Positions 1 to 7,108 of a DNA stretch of 7,108 bases are shown in pieces. Origin of the DNA: Thiobacillus sp. (GTDB lineage Bacteria > Pseudomonadota > Gammaproteobacteria > Burkholderiales > Thiobacillaceae); the NCBI GenBank assembly GCA_020216925.1, contig JAIWOL010000108.1, positions 1 through 7,108 on the forward strand, read 5' to 3'. The first letter of the stretch is position 1, and each line of letters starts with the position of its first letter. A program made the position numbers and the translations under genes. The notes under the pieces were generated by a model. That model had not been told where the DNA came from and did no database searches. It saw only the letters and a list, made by a program, of their open reading frames with translations.

Positions 1-70
1 CGCGATTGGACTCGAACCAACGACCCCCACCATGTCAAGGTGGTGCTCTAACCAGCTGAGCTACGCGCCT
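1..70 (-). tRNA. tRNA-Val(GAC), 3' end cut by window edge
   Basis: Read on the minus strand, this folds as a tRNA. The acceptor 5' half is AGGCGCG, followed by T8 A9, a D arm with stem GCTC/GAGC, an anticodon arm with stem CCACC/GGTGG and loop TTGACAT, a five-base variable loop, and a T arm with loop TTCGAGT. The anticodon is GAC (plus-strand positions 34-36), which reads valine GUC/GUU codons. The window starts inside the 3' acceptor strand: only CGCG of the expected CGCGCCT is present, so the last acceptor bases, discriminator and CCA lie outside. All visible stems pair, so the gene looks intact apart from the edge cut. Confidence 0.96.
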
Positions 71-112
71 AATGCGGGGCGCATCATAACCGAAAGCGCG
101 CGCGGCTGTCGA
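70..112 (-). promoter_or_regulatory. Promoter of tRNA-Val with GC-rich discriminator
   Basis: On the minus strand, TCGACA (plus 107-112, one mismatch to TTGACA) lies 18 nt from TATGAT (plus 83-88, one mismatch to TATAAT). The -10 box ends 12 nt before the mature tRNA 5' end. The bases just after it are almost all G/C (GCGCCCCGC), the discriminator type known from stringently controlled stable-RNA promoters. The tRNA is therefore probably transcribed independently of the upstream thpR gene, with a short 5' leader for RNase P to remove. The site is inferred from sequence only. Confidence 0.6.
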
Positions 113-137
113 GCGGACGCAGCTTTTTTCGCCACTG

Positions 138-680
138 TCAGATCAACGGCCAGCGCCGGAGAACGTCGTAGTGGGCGCCGTCCACGCCAGTGCGCGACGC
201 GATCAGCGCAAAATCCGTTGCCCTCCAACGCACCGGCGTGCAGGATGGCGCCCGTCCGCCGGTCGCGTTGCGCAGCAGGGTGACGTGTGGCAGGAAGGGC
301 TGGGCATCGAAGGGCACGCCGGCTTCCCGGAGCTCGCCGCGCAGGCGCTCGGCCAGTGCGGCCAGCGGCAGGGATGCGTCGCGGCAGCCAAGCCAGCCGA
401 TGTGGTTGTGCGGCCAGAAGCCGGCCCGGTCGAGCACCAGCTCGAAGGCGGCAGCGCGCAGGACATCGATGCGCGGAAGCAGCGCTGCGCACGATTCGGC
501 CGGAAGGCTGCCCAGGAAGGCGAGTGTCAGGTGCAGGGTGTCGGCACGCATGCGCCGGCCGCCCCAGTGCGGGTGCAGGCATTTGCCGACGCGGTCGAGG
601 GCATCGCGCGTGGCATCGTCGGGCCACAGGGCGAAGAAGAGCCGCAGCGTTTCCGCTTGCGGCGGCGCGGTGTCAGCCAC
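138..680 (-). CDS. thpR: RNA 2',3'-cyclic phosphodiesterase / 2'-5' RNA ligase (ThpR/LigT, 2H superfamily)
   Basis: The protein is about 180 aa, close to the usual ThpR length. It carries the two HxTx signatures of the 2H phosphoesterase superfamily: HLTL at about residues 50-53 and HVTL at about 132-135, roughly 80 residues apart as in the family. The domain opens with the typical LRLFFALWP strand. Family members hydrolyse 2',3'-cyclic phosphates and can ligate 2'-5' linkages in RNA; the physiological substrate is poorly defined. The chosen start is a GTG at 680 that overlaps the ispF stop (GTGGCTGA, 8 nt), which suggests coupled translation. No clear Shine-Dalgarno precedes it. A TTG at 710 would add ten residues outside the conserved domain and is less likely. 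It is the last protein gene of the ftsK-ispD-ispF-thpR run. Confidence 0.9.
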   Translation of the reverse strand: MADTAPPQAETLRLFFALWPDDATRDALDRVGKCLHPHWGGRRMRADTLHLTLAFLGSLPAESCAALLPRIDVLRAAAFELVLDRAGFWPHNHIGWLGCRDASLPLAALAERLRGELREAGVPFDAQPFLPHVTLLRNATGGRAPSCTPVRWRATDFALIASRTGVDGAHYDVLRRWPLI

Positions 681-1155
681 GCACGATGAGGCACACCGCC
701 TCGGCGGCAATGCCTTCGCCGCGACCGGTGAAGCCGAGCTTCTCGGTGGTGGTGGCCTTGACGTTGACGCGGTCGAGGCTGACGCCGAGGTCGTCGGCGA
801 TGTGCGCGGCCATGCGCGCGATGTAGGGCGCCATTTTCGGCGCCTGCGCGATGATCGTGGCGTCGACGTTGCCGACGCGCCAGCCGCGCGACTTCAGCTG
901 TTCGGCGACCCGGCGCAGCAGGATGCGGCTGTCGATGCCGGCGAACGCGGCGTCGGTGTCCGGAAAATGGCGGCCGATGTCGCCCAGCCCGGCTGCGCCG
1001 AGCAGCGCGTCGCAGATTGCGTGCAGCAGCACGTCGGCATCGGAATGGCCAGCCAGCCCCCGTTCGTAGGGGATATCGACGCCGCCAACGATGCACTTGC
1101 GGCCTTCGACCAGTGCGTGGACGTCGAAGCCGTGGCCGATGCGAAAGTCATTCAT
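673..1155 (-). CDS. ispF: 2-C-methyl-D-erythritol 2,4-cyclodiphosphate synthase (IspF)
   Basis: This enzyme cyclises CDP-methylerythritol 2-phosphate to MEcPP with release of CMP, in the MEP isoprenoid pathway. The 160-aa product has family length and reads collinearly with IspF. It begins RIGHGFDVH (about residues 5-13), with the metal ligands D11, H13 and H45. GHSDADV follows at 37-42, GDIG..FPDTD at about 58-68, TIIAQAPKM at 100-108, and the nucleotide-binding stretch [15 protein letters not shown] at 134-148. The active form in the family is a trimer. The ATG at 1155 lies 8 nt after the ispD stop, with only a weak GAGTGA as ribosome site. An in-frame GTG at 1167, inside the ispD stop, is possible but would put extra residues before the conserved start. 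All expected catalytic residues are present. Confidence 0.97.
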   Translation of the reverse strand: MNDFRIGHGFDVHALVEGRKCIVGGVDIPYERGLAGHSDADVLLHAICDALLGAAGLGDIGRHFPDTDAAFAGIDSRILLRRVAEQLKSRGWRVGNVDATIIAQAPKMAPYIARMAAHIADDLGVSLDRVNVKATTTEKLGFTGRGEGIAAEAVCLIVRG

Positions 1156-1163
1156 GGCGGATG

Positions 1164-1865
1164 TCACTCGTGCATTGTCTTCAGGATCATGCCGGCAAGC
1201 GCCAGGTCCTGCGGCCAGGTGACCTTGAGGTTGCGGCTGTCGGATTCGACGAGCCGCGGCTGCAGGCCCAGTTGCTCGATGGCCGAGGCTTCGTCGGTCA
1301 TGTCGCTGCCGGCGGCGCGCAGCGCCCGGCTGAGCATGCCGTGGCGGAACATCTGCGGCGTTTGTGCCTGCCACAGGCCGGCGCGCGGCACGGTGGTCTC
1401 TGCGCGTGCCCCGCCAGACGTGCCGGCTACGGCACGTTTGAGGGTGTCAGCCACCGGCATGGCAAGCAACCCTCCCACCGGATCGCTGGCGATTTCGTCG
1501 AGCAGTTTCGCCAGCATGTCGTCCGGCATACAGGGCCGCGCAGCGTCGTGCACCAGCACCCAGTCGTCCGGGGCGCAGATGCCGGCGATCGCATCGAGAC
1601 CGTTCAGCACGGTCTCGGCACGGGTCCTGCCGCCGCAGCGCAGCACTTCGATGCGATCTTCCCAGCCCTGCCACTCGAAATTGTTCCAGCGTTTGTCGGC
1701 AGGCGACAGCACGACAAAGATGCGCTCGACGCGTGGCTGTCGGGCCAGCACCATCATGGCGTGCGCGATCATGGGCACGCCGTTGAGATCGAGATACTGT
1801 TTTTCGATCATGCCGCCCATGCGCGTACCGGACCCGGCGGCAGGAATCAGGGCGTAGTGCTTCAT
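1164..1865 (-). CDS. ispD: 2-C-methyl-D-erythritol 4-phosphate cytidylyltransferase (IspD)
   Basis: This enzyme transfers CMP from CTP to MEP, the step two before IspF in the same pathway. The 233-aa product has the usual length. The nucleotide-binding loop [10 protein letters not shown] is at residues 8-17, with R15 and K22 (in EKQY) as the expected catalytic pair. LVHDAARP is at 104-111, the ADTLK segment at 139-143, TPQMF at 169-173, and the substrate-binding NLKVT with K214 at 212-216, followed by PQDL. The ATG shares the 4-nt ATGA overlap with the ftsK stop, and GGAAG (plus 1872-1876) lies 6 nt upstream inside ftsK, so translation is probably coupled to ftsK. In many bacteria ispD and ispF are adjacent or fused; here they are separate. 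Confidence 0.97.
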   Translation of the reverse strand: MKHYALIPAAGSGTRMGGMIEKQYLDLNGVPMIAHAMMVLARQPRVERIFVVLSPADKRWNNFEWQGWEDRIEVLRCGGRTRAETVLNGLDAIAGICAPDDWVLVHDAARPCMPDDMLAKLLDEIASDPVGGLLAMPVADTLKRAVAGTSGGARAETTVPRAGLWQAQTPQMFRHGMLSRALRAAGSDMTDEASAIEQLGLQPRLVESDSRNLKVTWPQDLALAGMILKTMHE

Positions 1866-4138
1866 GCGTCGCTTCCGGGCACGAGCACGTCGCGGTTGCC
1901 GTTCGACTGCATCGACGACACCAGGCCGGCGCGCTCCATGTCCTCGATCATGCGCGCGGCGCGGTTATAGCCGATGCGCAGCTGGCGTTGCACCGACGAG
2001 ATCGAGGCGCGACGCGATTTCAGCACGTAGGCGACAGCCTGATCGTAGAGCGGGTCGGCTTCGGCGCCGGCCGCACCGTATTCTCCACCGCCCTCCCCGC
2101 TCTCTTCGGGTGATTCGAGCACCCCTTCGATGTAATCCGGCTCACCCAGCGCCTTCAGGTAATCGACCACCCGATGCACCTCGGCGTCGGATACGAACGC
2201 ACCATGCACCCGGCTGGGCACCCCCGAACCGGGCGGCAGATAGAGCATGTCGCCCTGCCCCAAGAGCGCCTCGGCGCCCATCTGGTCGAGGATGGTGCGC
2301 GAATCGATCTTGGAGGACACCTGAAAAGCGATGCGGGTGGGGATGTTCGCCTTGATGAGTCCGGTAATCACGTCCACGCTCGGCCGCTGCGTCGCCAGGA
2401 TCAGGTGTACCCCGGCAGCGCGCGCTTTCTGAGCCAGCCGGGCGATGAGCTCTTCCACTTTTTTGCCTACCACCATCATCAGGTCGGCAAGCTCGTCGAT
2501 GACGACCACGATGGTCGGCAGCGTCTCGAGCGGCTCGGGATTATCCGGGGTCAGACTGAAAGGATGCGTGAGCGGGGTGCCGGCTTTTTTCGCGTCGCGC
2601 ACCTTCTGGTTGTAGCCTGCGAGATTGCGCACTCCAACCGCCGACATGAGCTTGTAGCGGCGCTCCATTTCGGCAACGCACCAGTTGAGCGCGCTGGCTG
2701 CCTGCTTCATGTCGGTGACCACCGGGGCGAGCAGGTGCGGGATGCCCTCGTAGATGGACAATTCCAGCATCTTGGGATCGACCATGATCATGCGCACGGT
2801 GGCCGGGTCGGCCTTGTAAACCAGCGACAGGATCATGGCATTCACGCCGACGGACTTGCCCGATCCGGTTGTGCCGGCAACCAGCAGATGCGGCATTTTC
2901 CCCAGGTCCGCCACCACCGGGTTGCCGGCGATGTCCTTGCCGAGCGTGACGGTCAGCGGGCTGGTGCTGTCGTGATAGGCCTTGGAGCCGAGAATTTCGC
3001 TCAAGCGGACGATCTGCCGCTTGGGATTGGGAATTTCCAGCCCCATGGTGTGTTTGCCGGGGATCGCCTCGACCACGCGGATGCTGACGACCGACAAGGT
3101 GCGGGCCAGGTCTTTGGCCAGATTGACGATCTGGCTGCCCTTGACACCCGTGGCTGGTTCGATCTCGTAGCGCGTGATGACCGGACCGGGCGAGGCGGAG
3201 ACCACCTTCACCTCGACACCGAATTCGGCGAGTTTGCGCTCGATCATCAGTGAAGTGAATTCCAGCGATTCGGCGCTGGCGGTTTCCACTGCCTCGTCAG
3301 CAGGATCGAGCAGATGCAGCGGCGGCAGTGGCGAATCAGGCAAATTGGCGAAGAGCGGCACCTGCTTTTCGGCGACGGCTCGCTCGGATTGCGGGATTTC
3401 CTTCACCACCGGTTCAATGCGAATGGGCGGCGCCTCGACGATTTTCTGCTTTACCACCGAGACTTTGGCTTCGCGTTTCTGCAGCGCAACTTCACCGGCC
3501 CTGCGATCACGATAGGCATGCCAGGCCTGCATGGCTTTCCACCAGACGCGTTCCAGCCAGCCGCCCGTGCGCTCGGCCATTTCCAGCCAGGATACGCCGG
3601 TGAACAGGCTGAATCCCACCGCCATCAACAGAATCAGCAGCAACGACCCGCCGGTGAAGCCGAGCAAGCTCCCCGTGCCTGCGCCCACGGCTGCGCCCAG
3701 CGCCCCACCCGCCACGTCGGGCAAATCGCTTGTCCAGTGCCAGCCGCGCAGCCATTCCACCCCGGTGCTGGACAGCAAAAGCAGGGCAAACCCGCCCAGT
3801 CTCAACGCACGCTGGCGACCGCCCGCCAGCGGCGTTTCGTCGAGATTGCGGAAAGTGTGGATCACATAGCCCAGGGCCAGCCCGACCCACCACCATGCCG
3901 ACAGGCCGAACAGCATGAGCAGCAGATCGGATACCCAGGCTCCGGCCAGCCCGCCCAGATTGTGCAGGGTCTCGCCCTGACCCGTAGTGGTAAAGCCGGG
4001 GTCGGCCGGGTCGTGCGTGATGAGGATCGCGGCCAGCAGGAGCGCGGCGAATCCCACCAGGATGGCGCGCGCTTCACGCAGCAGGCGCAACATGCGGGGG
4101 GAAAGCGGGGTAGGCGATCGGGGGGCGGAACGCGCCAT
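1862..4138 (-). CDS. ftsK: DNA translocase FtsK (short-linker FtsK/SpoIIIE type)
   Basis: FtsK is a septum-anchored motor that pumps DNA toward dif and activates XerCD during chromosome segregation. From the ATG at 4138 it is 758 aa. The N-terminus has about four hydrophobic membrane segments (near residues 23-41, 69-93, 112-124 and 162-180). A short charged, proline-rich linker of roughly 100 residues follows, then the motor. Walker A GTTGSGKS is at 422-429, Walker B VVVIDE at about 544-549, and an [13 protein letters not shown] segment begins near 581. After an acidic/glycine-rich hinge (about 676-696), the C-terminus has the winged-helix gamma domain (about 694-758, with [19 protein letters not shown]), which in the family reads KOPS and contacts XerD. 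The linker is far shorter than the roughly 600 residues of E. coli FtsK. The start was chosen because AGGA sits 4 nt upstream and a TATAAT box lies 40 nt upstream; a longer reading frame to 4222 would begin before that promoter. Confidence 0.96.
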   Translation of the reverse strand: MARSAPRSPTPLSPRMLRLLREARAILVGFAALLLAAILITHDPADPGFTTTGQGETLHNLGGLAGAWVSDLLLMLFGLSAWWWVGLALGYVIHTFRNLDETPLAGGRQRALRLGGFALLLLSSTGVEWLRGWHWTSDLPDVAGGALGAAVGAGTGSLLGFTGGSLLLILLMAVGFSLFTGVSWLEMAERTGGWLERVWWKAMQAWHAYRDRRAGEVALQKREAKVSVVKQKIVEAPPIRIEPVVKEIPQSERAVAEKQVPLFANLPDSPLPPLHLLDPADEAVETASAESLEFTSLMIERKLAEFGVEVKVVSASPGPVITRYEIEPATGVKGSQIVNLAKDLARTLSVVSIRVVEAIPGKHTMGLEIPNPKRQIVRLSEILGSKAYHDSTSPLTVTLGKDIAGNPVVADLGKMPHLLVAGTTGSGKSVGVNAMILSLVYKADPATVRMIMVDPKMLELSIYEGIPHLLAPVVTDMKQAASALNWCVAEMERRYKLMSAVGVRNLAGYNQKVRDAKKAGTPLTHPFSLTPDNPEPLETLPTIVVVIDELADLMMVVGKKVEELIARLAQKARAAGVHLILATQRPSVDVITGLIKANIPTRIAFQVSSKIDSRTILDQMGAEALLGQGDMLYLPPGSGVPSRVHGAFVSDAEVHRVVDYLKALGEPDYIEGVLESPEESGEGGGEYGAAGAEADPLYDQAVAYVLKSRRASISSVQRQLRIGYNRAARMIEDMERAGLVSSMQSNGNRDVLVPGSDA

Positions 4139-4170
4139 GGAATCCTGAAAAAACTTGAAACAGCCGGAAC

Positions 4171-4206
4171 GACCCCGATTATAGAGGAGGCCACCCGACT
4201 CGCAGC
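4171..4206 (-). promoter_or_regulatory. Probable ftsK promoter
   Basis: A perfect TATAAT is present on the minus strand (plus 4178-4183). At 17 nt upstream the -35 position reads GCTGCG (plus 4201-4206), a poor match, so an activator or other contacts may be needed. The predicted start of transcription is near 4171, giving a leader of about 33 nt that includes the AGGA ribosome site at plus 4143-4146. This promoter would drive the whole ftsK-ispD-ispF-thpR run, as no other clear promoter was seen between those genes. Confidence 0.5.
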
Positions 4207-4212
4207 GTGGAA

Positions 4213-5225
<1,013 letters not shown>

Positions 5226-5252
5226 TCACACGCGTTCATGCGGTAGACCGCG

Positions 5253-5909
5253 ATGAAACGCGCCCGCGGCAATGCGCTCCCCCCCGCCGCCTTCGCGGCG
5301 CTGGCAAGCGTGCGCCGCGCGCTGCATGCGTCCCCGCGTGCTGCCAGGCCGCTCGCCGCCCCGCGCCCGCGCGAATCCCAGCCTGACGGCGCATTGCTGT
5401 TCCGACGCGCCGTCGCCGACGTGGTCCCCCTGCCCCCTTCGGACCGCGCAGATCCCGGACGGCCTCGCCCCAAGCCGCACGCCCGCCAGCGGCTGGCCGA
5501 TGAACAGCAGGTGCTCGTCGACGCGCTCGCCGACCCCTGGGACTGGGAGGCCGCCGTCGCCACCGGCGAAGAGCTCTATTTTGCGCGCCCCGGCGTGCCC
5601 GCTGCCGCCATGCGCAAACTGCGGCGTGGCGGCTGGGTCATCCGTGCCGAACTCGATCTGCACGGTCTCACCGGCGACGAGGCGCGCGTGGCCCTGGCCG
5701 GCTTTCTCAACCGCTGCATGCTCGAAGACCGCCGCTGCGTGCGCGTCATCCACGGCAAGGGATACGGCTCGAAGCACCGTCTCCCCGTGCTGAAAAACAA
5801 GGTGCGGCACTGGCTGATGCAGCGCGAGGACGTCCTCGCGTTCTGCCAGGCGCGCACCTTCGATGGCGGCGCCGGCGCCGTCATCGTGTTACTGAAATCG
5901 TCTACCTGA
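5253..5909 (+). CDS. Smr-domain protein (MutS2 C-terminal-like, possible nuclease)
   Basis: The 218-aa product has two parts. Residues 1 to about 80 are rich in Ala, Arg and Pro with no recognisable fold. The C-terminal part, from about residue 130, is a Smr domain: LDLHGLT at 134-140, HGKG at 167-170, and GGAGAVIVLLK at 206-216, in the family order. Stand-alone Smr proteins (E. coli SmrA/SmrB type) bind or cut nucleic acids, and SmrB-type members act in ribosome rescue by cleaving mRNA at collided ribosomes. Which role applies here cannot be told from sequence. The ATG lies 27 nt after the trxB stop, with no good ribosome site; a short inverted repeat ends 1 nt before the ATG. Its stop codon overlaps the bcp Shine-Dalgarno, so it is probably co-transcribed with bcp. 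Confidence 0.9.
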   Translation: MKRARGNALPPAAFAALASVRRALHASPRAARPLAAPRPRESQPDGALLFRRAVADVVPLPPSDRADPGRPRPKPHARQRLADEQQVLVDALADPWDWEAAVATGEELYFARPGVPAAAMRKLRRGGWVIRAELDLHGLTGDEARVALAGFLNRCMLEDRRCVRVIHGKGYGSKHRLPVLKNKVRHWLMQREDVLAFCQARTFDGGAGAVIVLLKSST

Positions 5910-5918
5910 GGAAACACT

Positions 5919-6377
5919 ATGAGTGAACGCAATATCGCCGACTTTGCCCTGCCCGCCACGGGCAACGCCACGTTCAAGCTGTCCGACCAGCGTGGCAGGA
6001 ACGTCGTCGTGTATTTCTACCCCAAGGACAACACGCCCGGCTGCACCACCGAGGGCGAGGAATTCCGCGACCTGTACCCGGCATTCCAGGCCGCCGACAC
6101 CGTCGTCGTCGGCGTCTCGCGCGACAGCCTGAAATCGCACGAAGGCTTCAAGGCCAAGCACGGTTTTCCCTTCGCGCTGCTCTCCGACACCGAGGGTACG
6201 CTGTGCGAACGCTTCGGCGTGATGAAGCAGAAGAATATGTACGGCAAGCTGGTGCGCGGCATCGAGCGCAGCACCTTCGTGTTCGACAAGACCGGCGAGC
6301 TGGTGAAGGAATGGCGCGGCATCAAGGCGCCGGGTCACGCCGCGGAAGTGCTCGCTTTCGTGCAAACGCTTCCCTGA
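5919..6377 (+). CDS. bcp: Peroxiredoxin Bcp/PrxQ, thioredoxin-dependent peroxidase
   Basis: This enzyme reduces hydrogen peroxide and organic or lipid hydroperoxides at a peroxidatic cysteine and is normally recycled by thioredoxin. The 152-aa product has family length. The active-site segment FYPKDNTPGCTTE places the peroxidatic Cys at 42, with T39 and P40 of the conserved motif, and R119 (in IERSTF) is the expected active-site arginine. The resolving Cys five residues after the peroxidatic one, as in E. coli Bcp, is replaced by Glu47, and residue 78, where other PrxQ proteins carry it, is Lys. The only other cysteine is C96. The ATG at 5919 has a strong GAGGAA 5 nt upstream that overlaps the smr stop. 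Its 3' end overlaps the opposing helicase gene by 43 nt. Confidence 0.95.
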   Translation: MSERNIADFALPATGNATFKLSDQRGRNVVVYFYPKDNTPGCTTEGEEFRDLYPAFQAADTVVVGVSRDSLKSHEGFKAKHGFPFALLSDTEGTLCERFGVMKQKNMYGKLVRGIERSTFVFDKTGELVKEWRGIKAPGHAAEVLAFVQTLP

Positions 6378-7108
6378 GCGGCAAAAAACCGCGCCACCAC
6401 GTCCAGCTTGCGCGTCCGCGTCATCGCCGGCAACGCATTCAGCAACAAGCGCCCATAAGCTTTGTCCGCCAGCCGGGTGTCGCAGATCATCAGCACGCCA
6501 CGGTCGGTCTCGGTGCGGATCAAACGCCCCGCGCCCTGCTTCAGGCTGATCGCCGCGTGCGGCAGCTGGTAATCCATGAAGGGCTTGGCGCCGTTCTTCT
6601 CGGCGAAGGCGATGCGCGCGGCGACGACCGGGTCATCGGGCGGCTGGAACGGCAGCTTGTCGATGACGACGACCGACAACGCGTCGCCGGGCATGTCGAC
6701 GCCTTCCCAGAAGCTCTGGCTGCCGAGCAAAACGGCGTTGCCGGCGCGCTGGAAGCGTGCGAGCAGCTCGTTTTTCGGGGCGTCGCCCTGAACCAGCAGG
6801 GGGTAGCCCCAGCCGCGAAACCTGAACGCGGCGTCGAGCAGGGTGCGCGCCTTGTCCAGCGCACGCAGGCTGGTGAACAGGATGAACGCGCGGCCCTGGC
6901 TGATTTCCAGCACCGGCAGCGCGGCGTCGACGACGGCCTCGGTGAAGTCAGGCGCGTTCGGGGCCGGCAAGCCCTGCGGCACGTAGAGCACGCCCTGGCG
7001 CGGGTAGTCGAAGGGGCTGTCGACACACAGGGTTTCGGCGTCCTCGATGCCGAGCCGTGTTTTCAGGTGGGTGAAGTCGCCGCCAACCGACAGCGTGGCG
7101 GAAGTCAG
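6335..7108 (-). CDS. DinG/YoaA-family ATP-dependent DNA helicase, C-terminal part (5' end outside window)
   Basis: The open frame runs to the right edge, giving the last 257 residues of an XPD-like superfamily 2 helicase. Visible in order are TSATL at residues 2-6, SPFDY near 31-35 and LYVPQGLP at 41-48. The second RecA-like domain follows, with RAFILFTS at 73-80, motif V GSQSFWEGVDMPG at about 129-141, DKLPFQPPDDP at 150-160, and motif VI QGAGRLIR at 191-198. The LKQGAGRLIR and KLPF..P.DP wording is closer to YoaA-type than to E. coli DinG, but that is a judgement from memory of the families. The ATPase motifs and the Fe-S cysteines lie beyond the window. Relatives unwind 5'-tailed DNA and act in repair of stalled forks or R-loops. 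The last 14 codons are antisense to bcp and look non-conserved. Confidence 0.93.
   Translation of the reverse strand: MTSATLSVGGDFTHLKTRLGIEDAETLCVDSPFDYPRQGVLYVPQGLPAPNAPDFTEAVVDAALPVLEISQGRAFILFTSLRALDKARTLLDAAFRFRGWGYPLLVQGDAPKNELLARFQRAGNAVLLGSQSFWEGVDMPGDALSVVVIDKLPFQPPDDPVVAARIAFAEKNGAKPFMDYQLPHAAISLKQGAGRLIRTETDRGVLMICDTRLADKAYGRLLLNALPAMTRTRKLDVVARFFAAQGSVCTKASTSAA

Noticed and set aside
104..129. T-run (124-129) after a GC-rich stretch as a plus-strand terminator
   Set aside because: The inverted repeat before it is imperfect (GCTG/CAGC only) and no plus-strand gene would end there. It is at the wrong orientation for thpR.
1..137. tRNA gene as an attachment site for an integrated element
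   Set aside because: No integrase, no direct repeat of the tRNA 3' end and no foreign-looking genes are visible; the 3' end itself is outside the window.
1156..1374. Extended N-terminus of IspF (73 more residues to 1374)
   Set aside because: The extra residues are Arg/Ala/Pro-rich and overlap ispD in another frame. The family start RIGHGFDVH follows the ATG at 1155 by four residues.
190..1857. Long plus-strand open frame of 555 codons opposite thpR, ispF and ispD
   Set aside because: It is antisense to three genes with complete family motifs, has low-complexity Ser/Arg/Ala-rich composition and no recognisable domain. Long antisense frames are expected in G+C-rich coding DNA.
2174..3253. Plus-strand open frame of 359 codons opposite ftsK
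   Set aside because: It is antisense to the FtsK motor domain, rich in His, Arg and Gly, and has no family resemblance; a shadow frame.
6378..6392. Possible terminator hairpin GCGG...CCGC just after bcp
   Set aside because: The stem is only 4 bp and there is no T-run after it on either strand; the minus-strand T-run is inside the loop. It also lies within helicase codons.

Overview
This window looks like ordinary housekeeping chromosome from a G+C-rich proteobacterium, most likely a betaproteobacterium. That placement rests on the G/C-ending codons, the short-linker FtsK, the trxB/ftsK divergent pair and the mixture of IspD/IspF, ThpR, PrxQ and a YoaA/DinG-type helicase. The genus cannot be named from the sequence alone. 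I see no mobile element, CRISPR array, phage gene or unrecognised multi-gene system.

Left half (1-4138), all read on the minus strand. ftsK is followed without gaps by ispD, ispF and thpR, and then by a tRNA-Val(GAC) gene cut by the left edge. ftsK and ispD share an ATGA stop/start, ispD and ispF are 8 nt apart, and ispF and thpR overlap by 8 nt, so this reads as one transcription unit. It joins chromosome segregation at the division septum (FtsK), two steps of the MEP isoprenoid pathway (IspD, IspF) and a 2H-family RNA phosphoesterase/ligase (ThpR). The tRNA has its own well-formed stable-RNA-type promoter.

Centre (4139-4268): a 130-nt divergent control region. It holds a perfect TATAAT box for ftsK on the minus strand and a weaker candidate promoter for trxB on the plus strand.

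Right half (4269-7108). trxB, an Smr-domain gene and bcp/prxQ follow each other on the plus strand with 27-nt and 9-nt gaps, a probable operon. Thioredoxin reductase feeds electrons through thioredoxin to peroxiredoxins such as Bcp. The Smr protein is a nucleic-acid-binding or nuclease-type protein with no obvious tie to that pathway. A DinG/YoaA-family helicase enters from the right on the minus strand, cut by the window edge, and its 3' end overlaps the 3' end of bcp by 43 nt.

Coding density is very high. No stretch longer than 300 nt lacks a gene, and I found no convincing intrinsic terminator. The points most worth a second look are the ftsK-ispD-ispF-thpR order with coupled starts, a Bcp lacking both usual resolving-cysteine positions, the bcp/helicase tail-to-tail overlap, and a one-strand bias of KOPS-like octamers.
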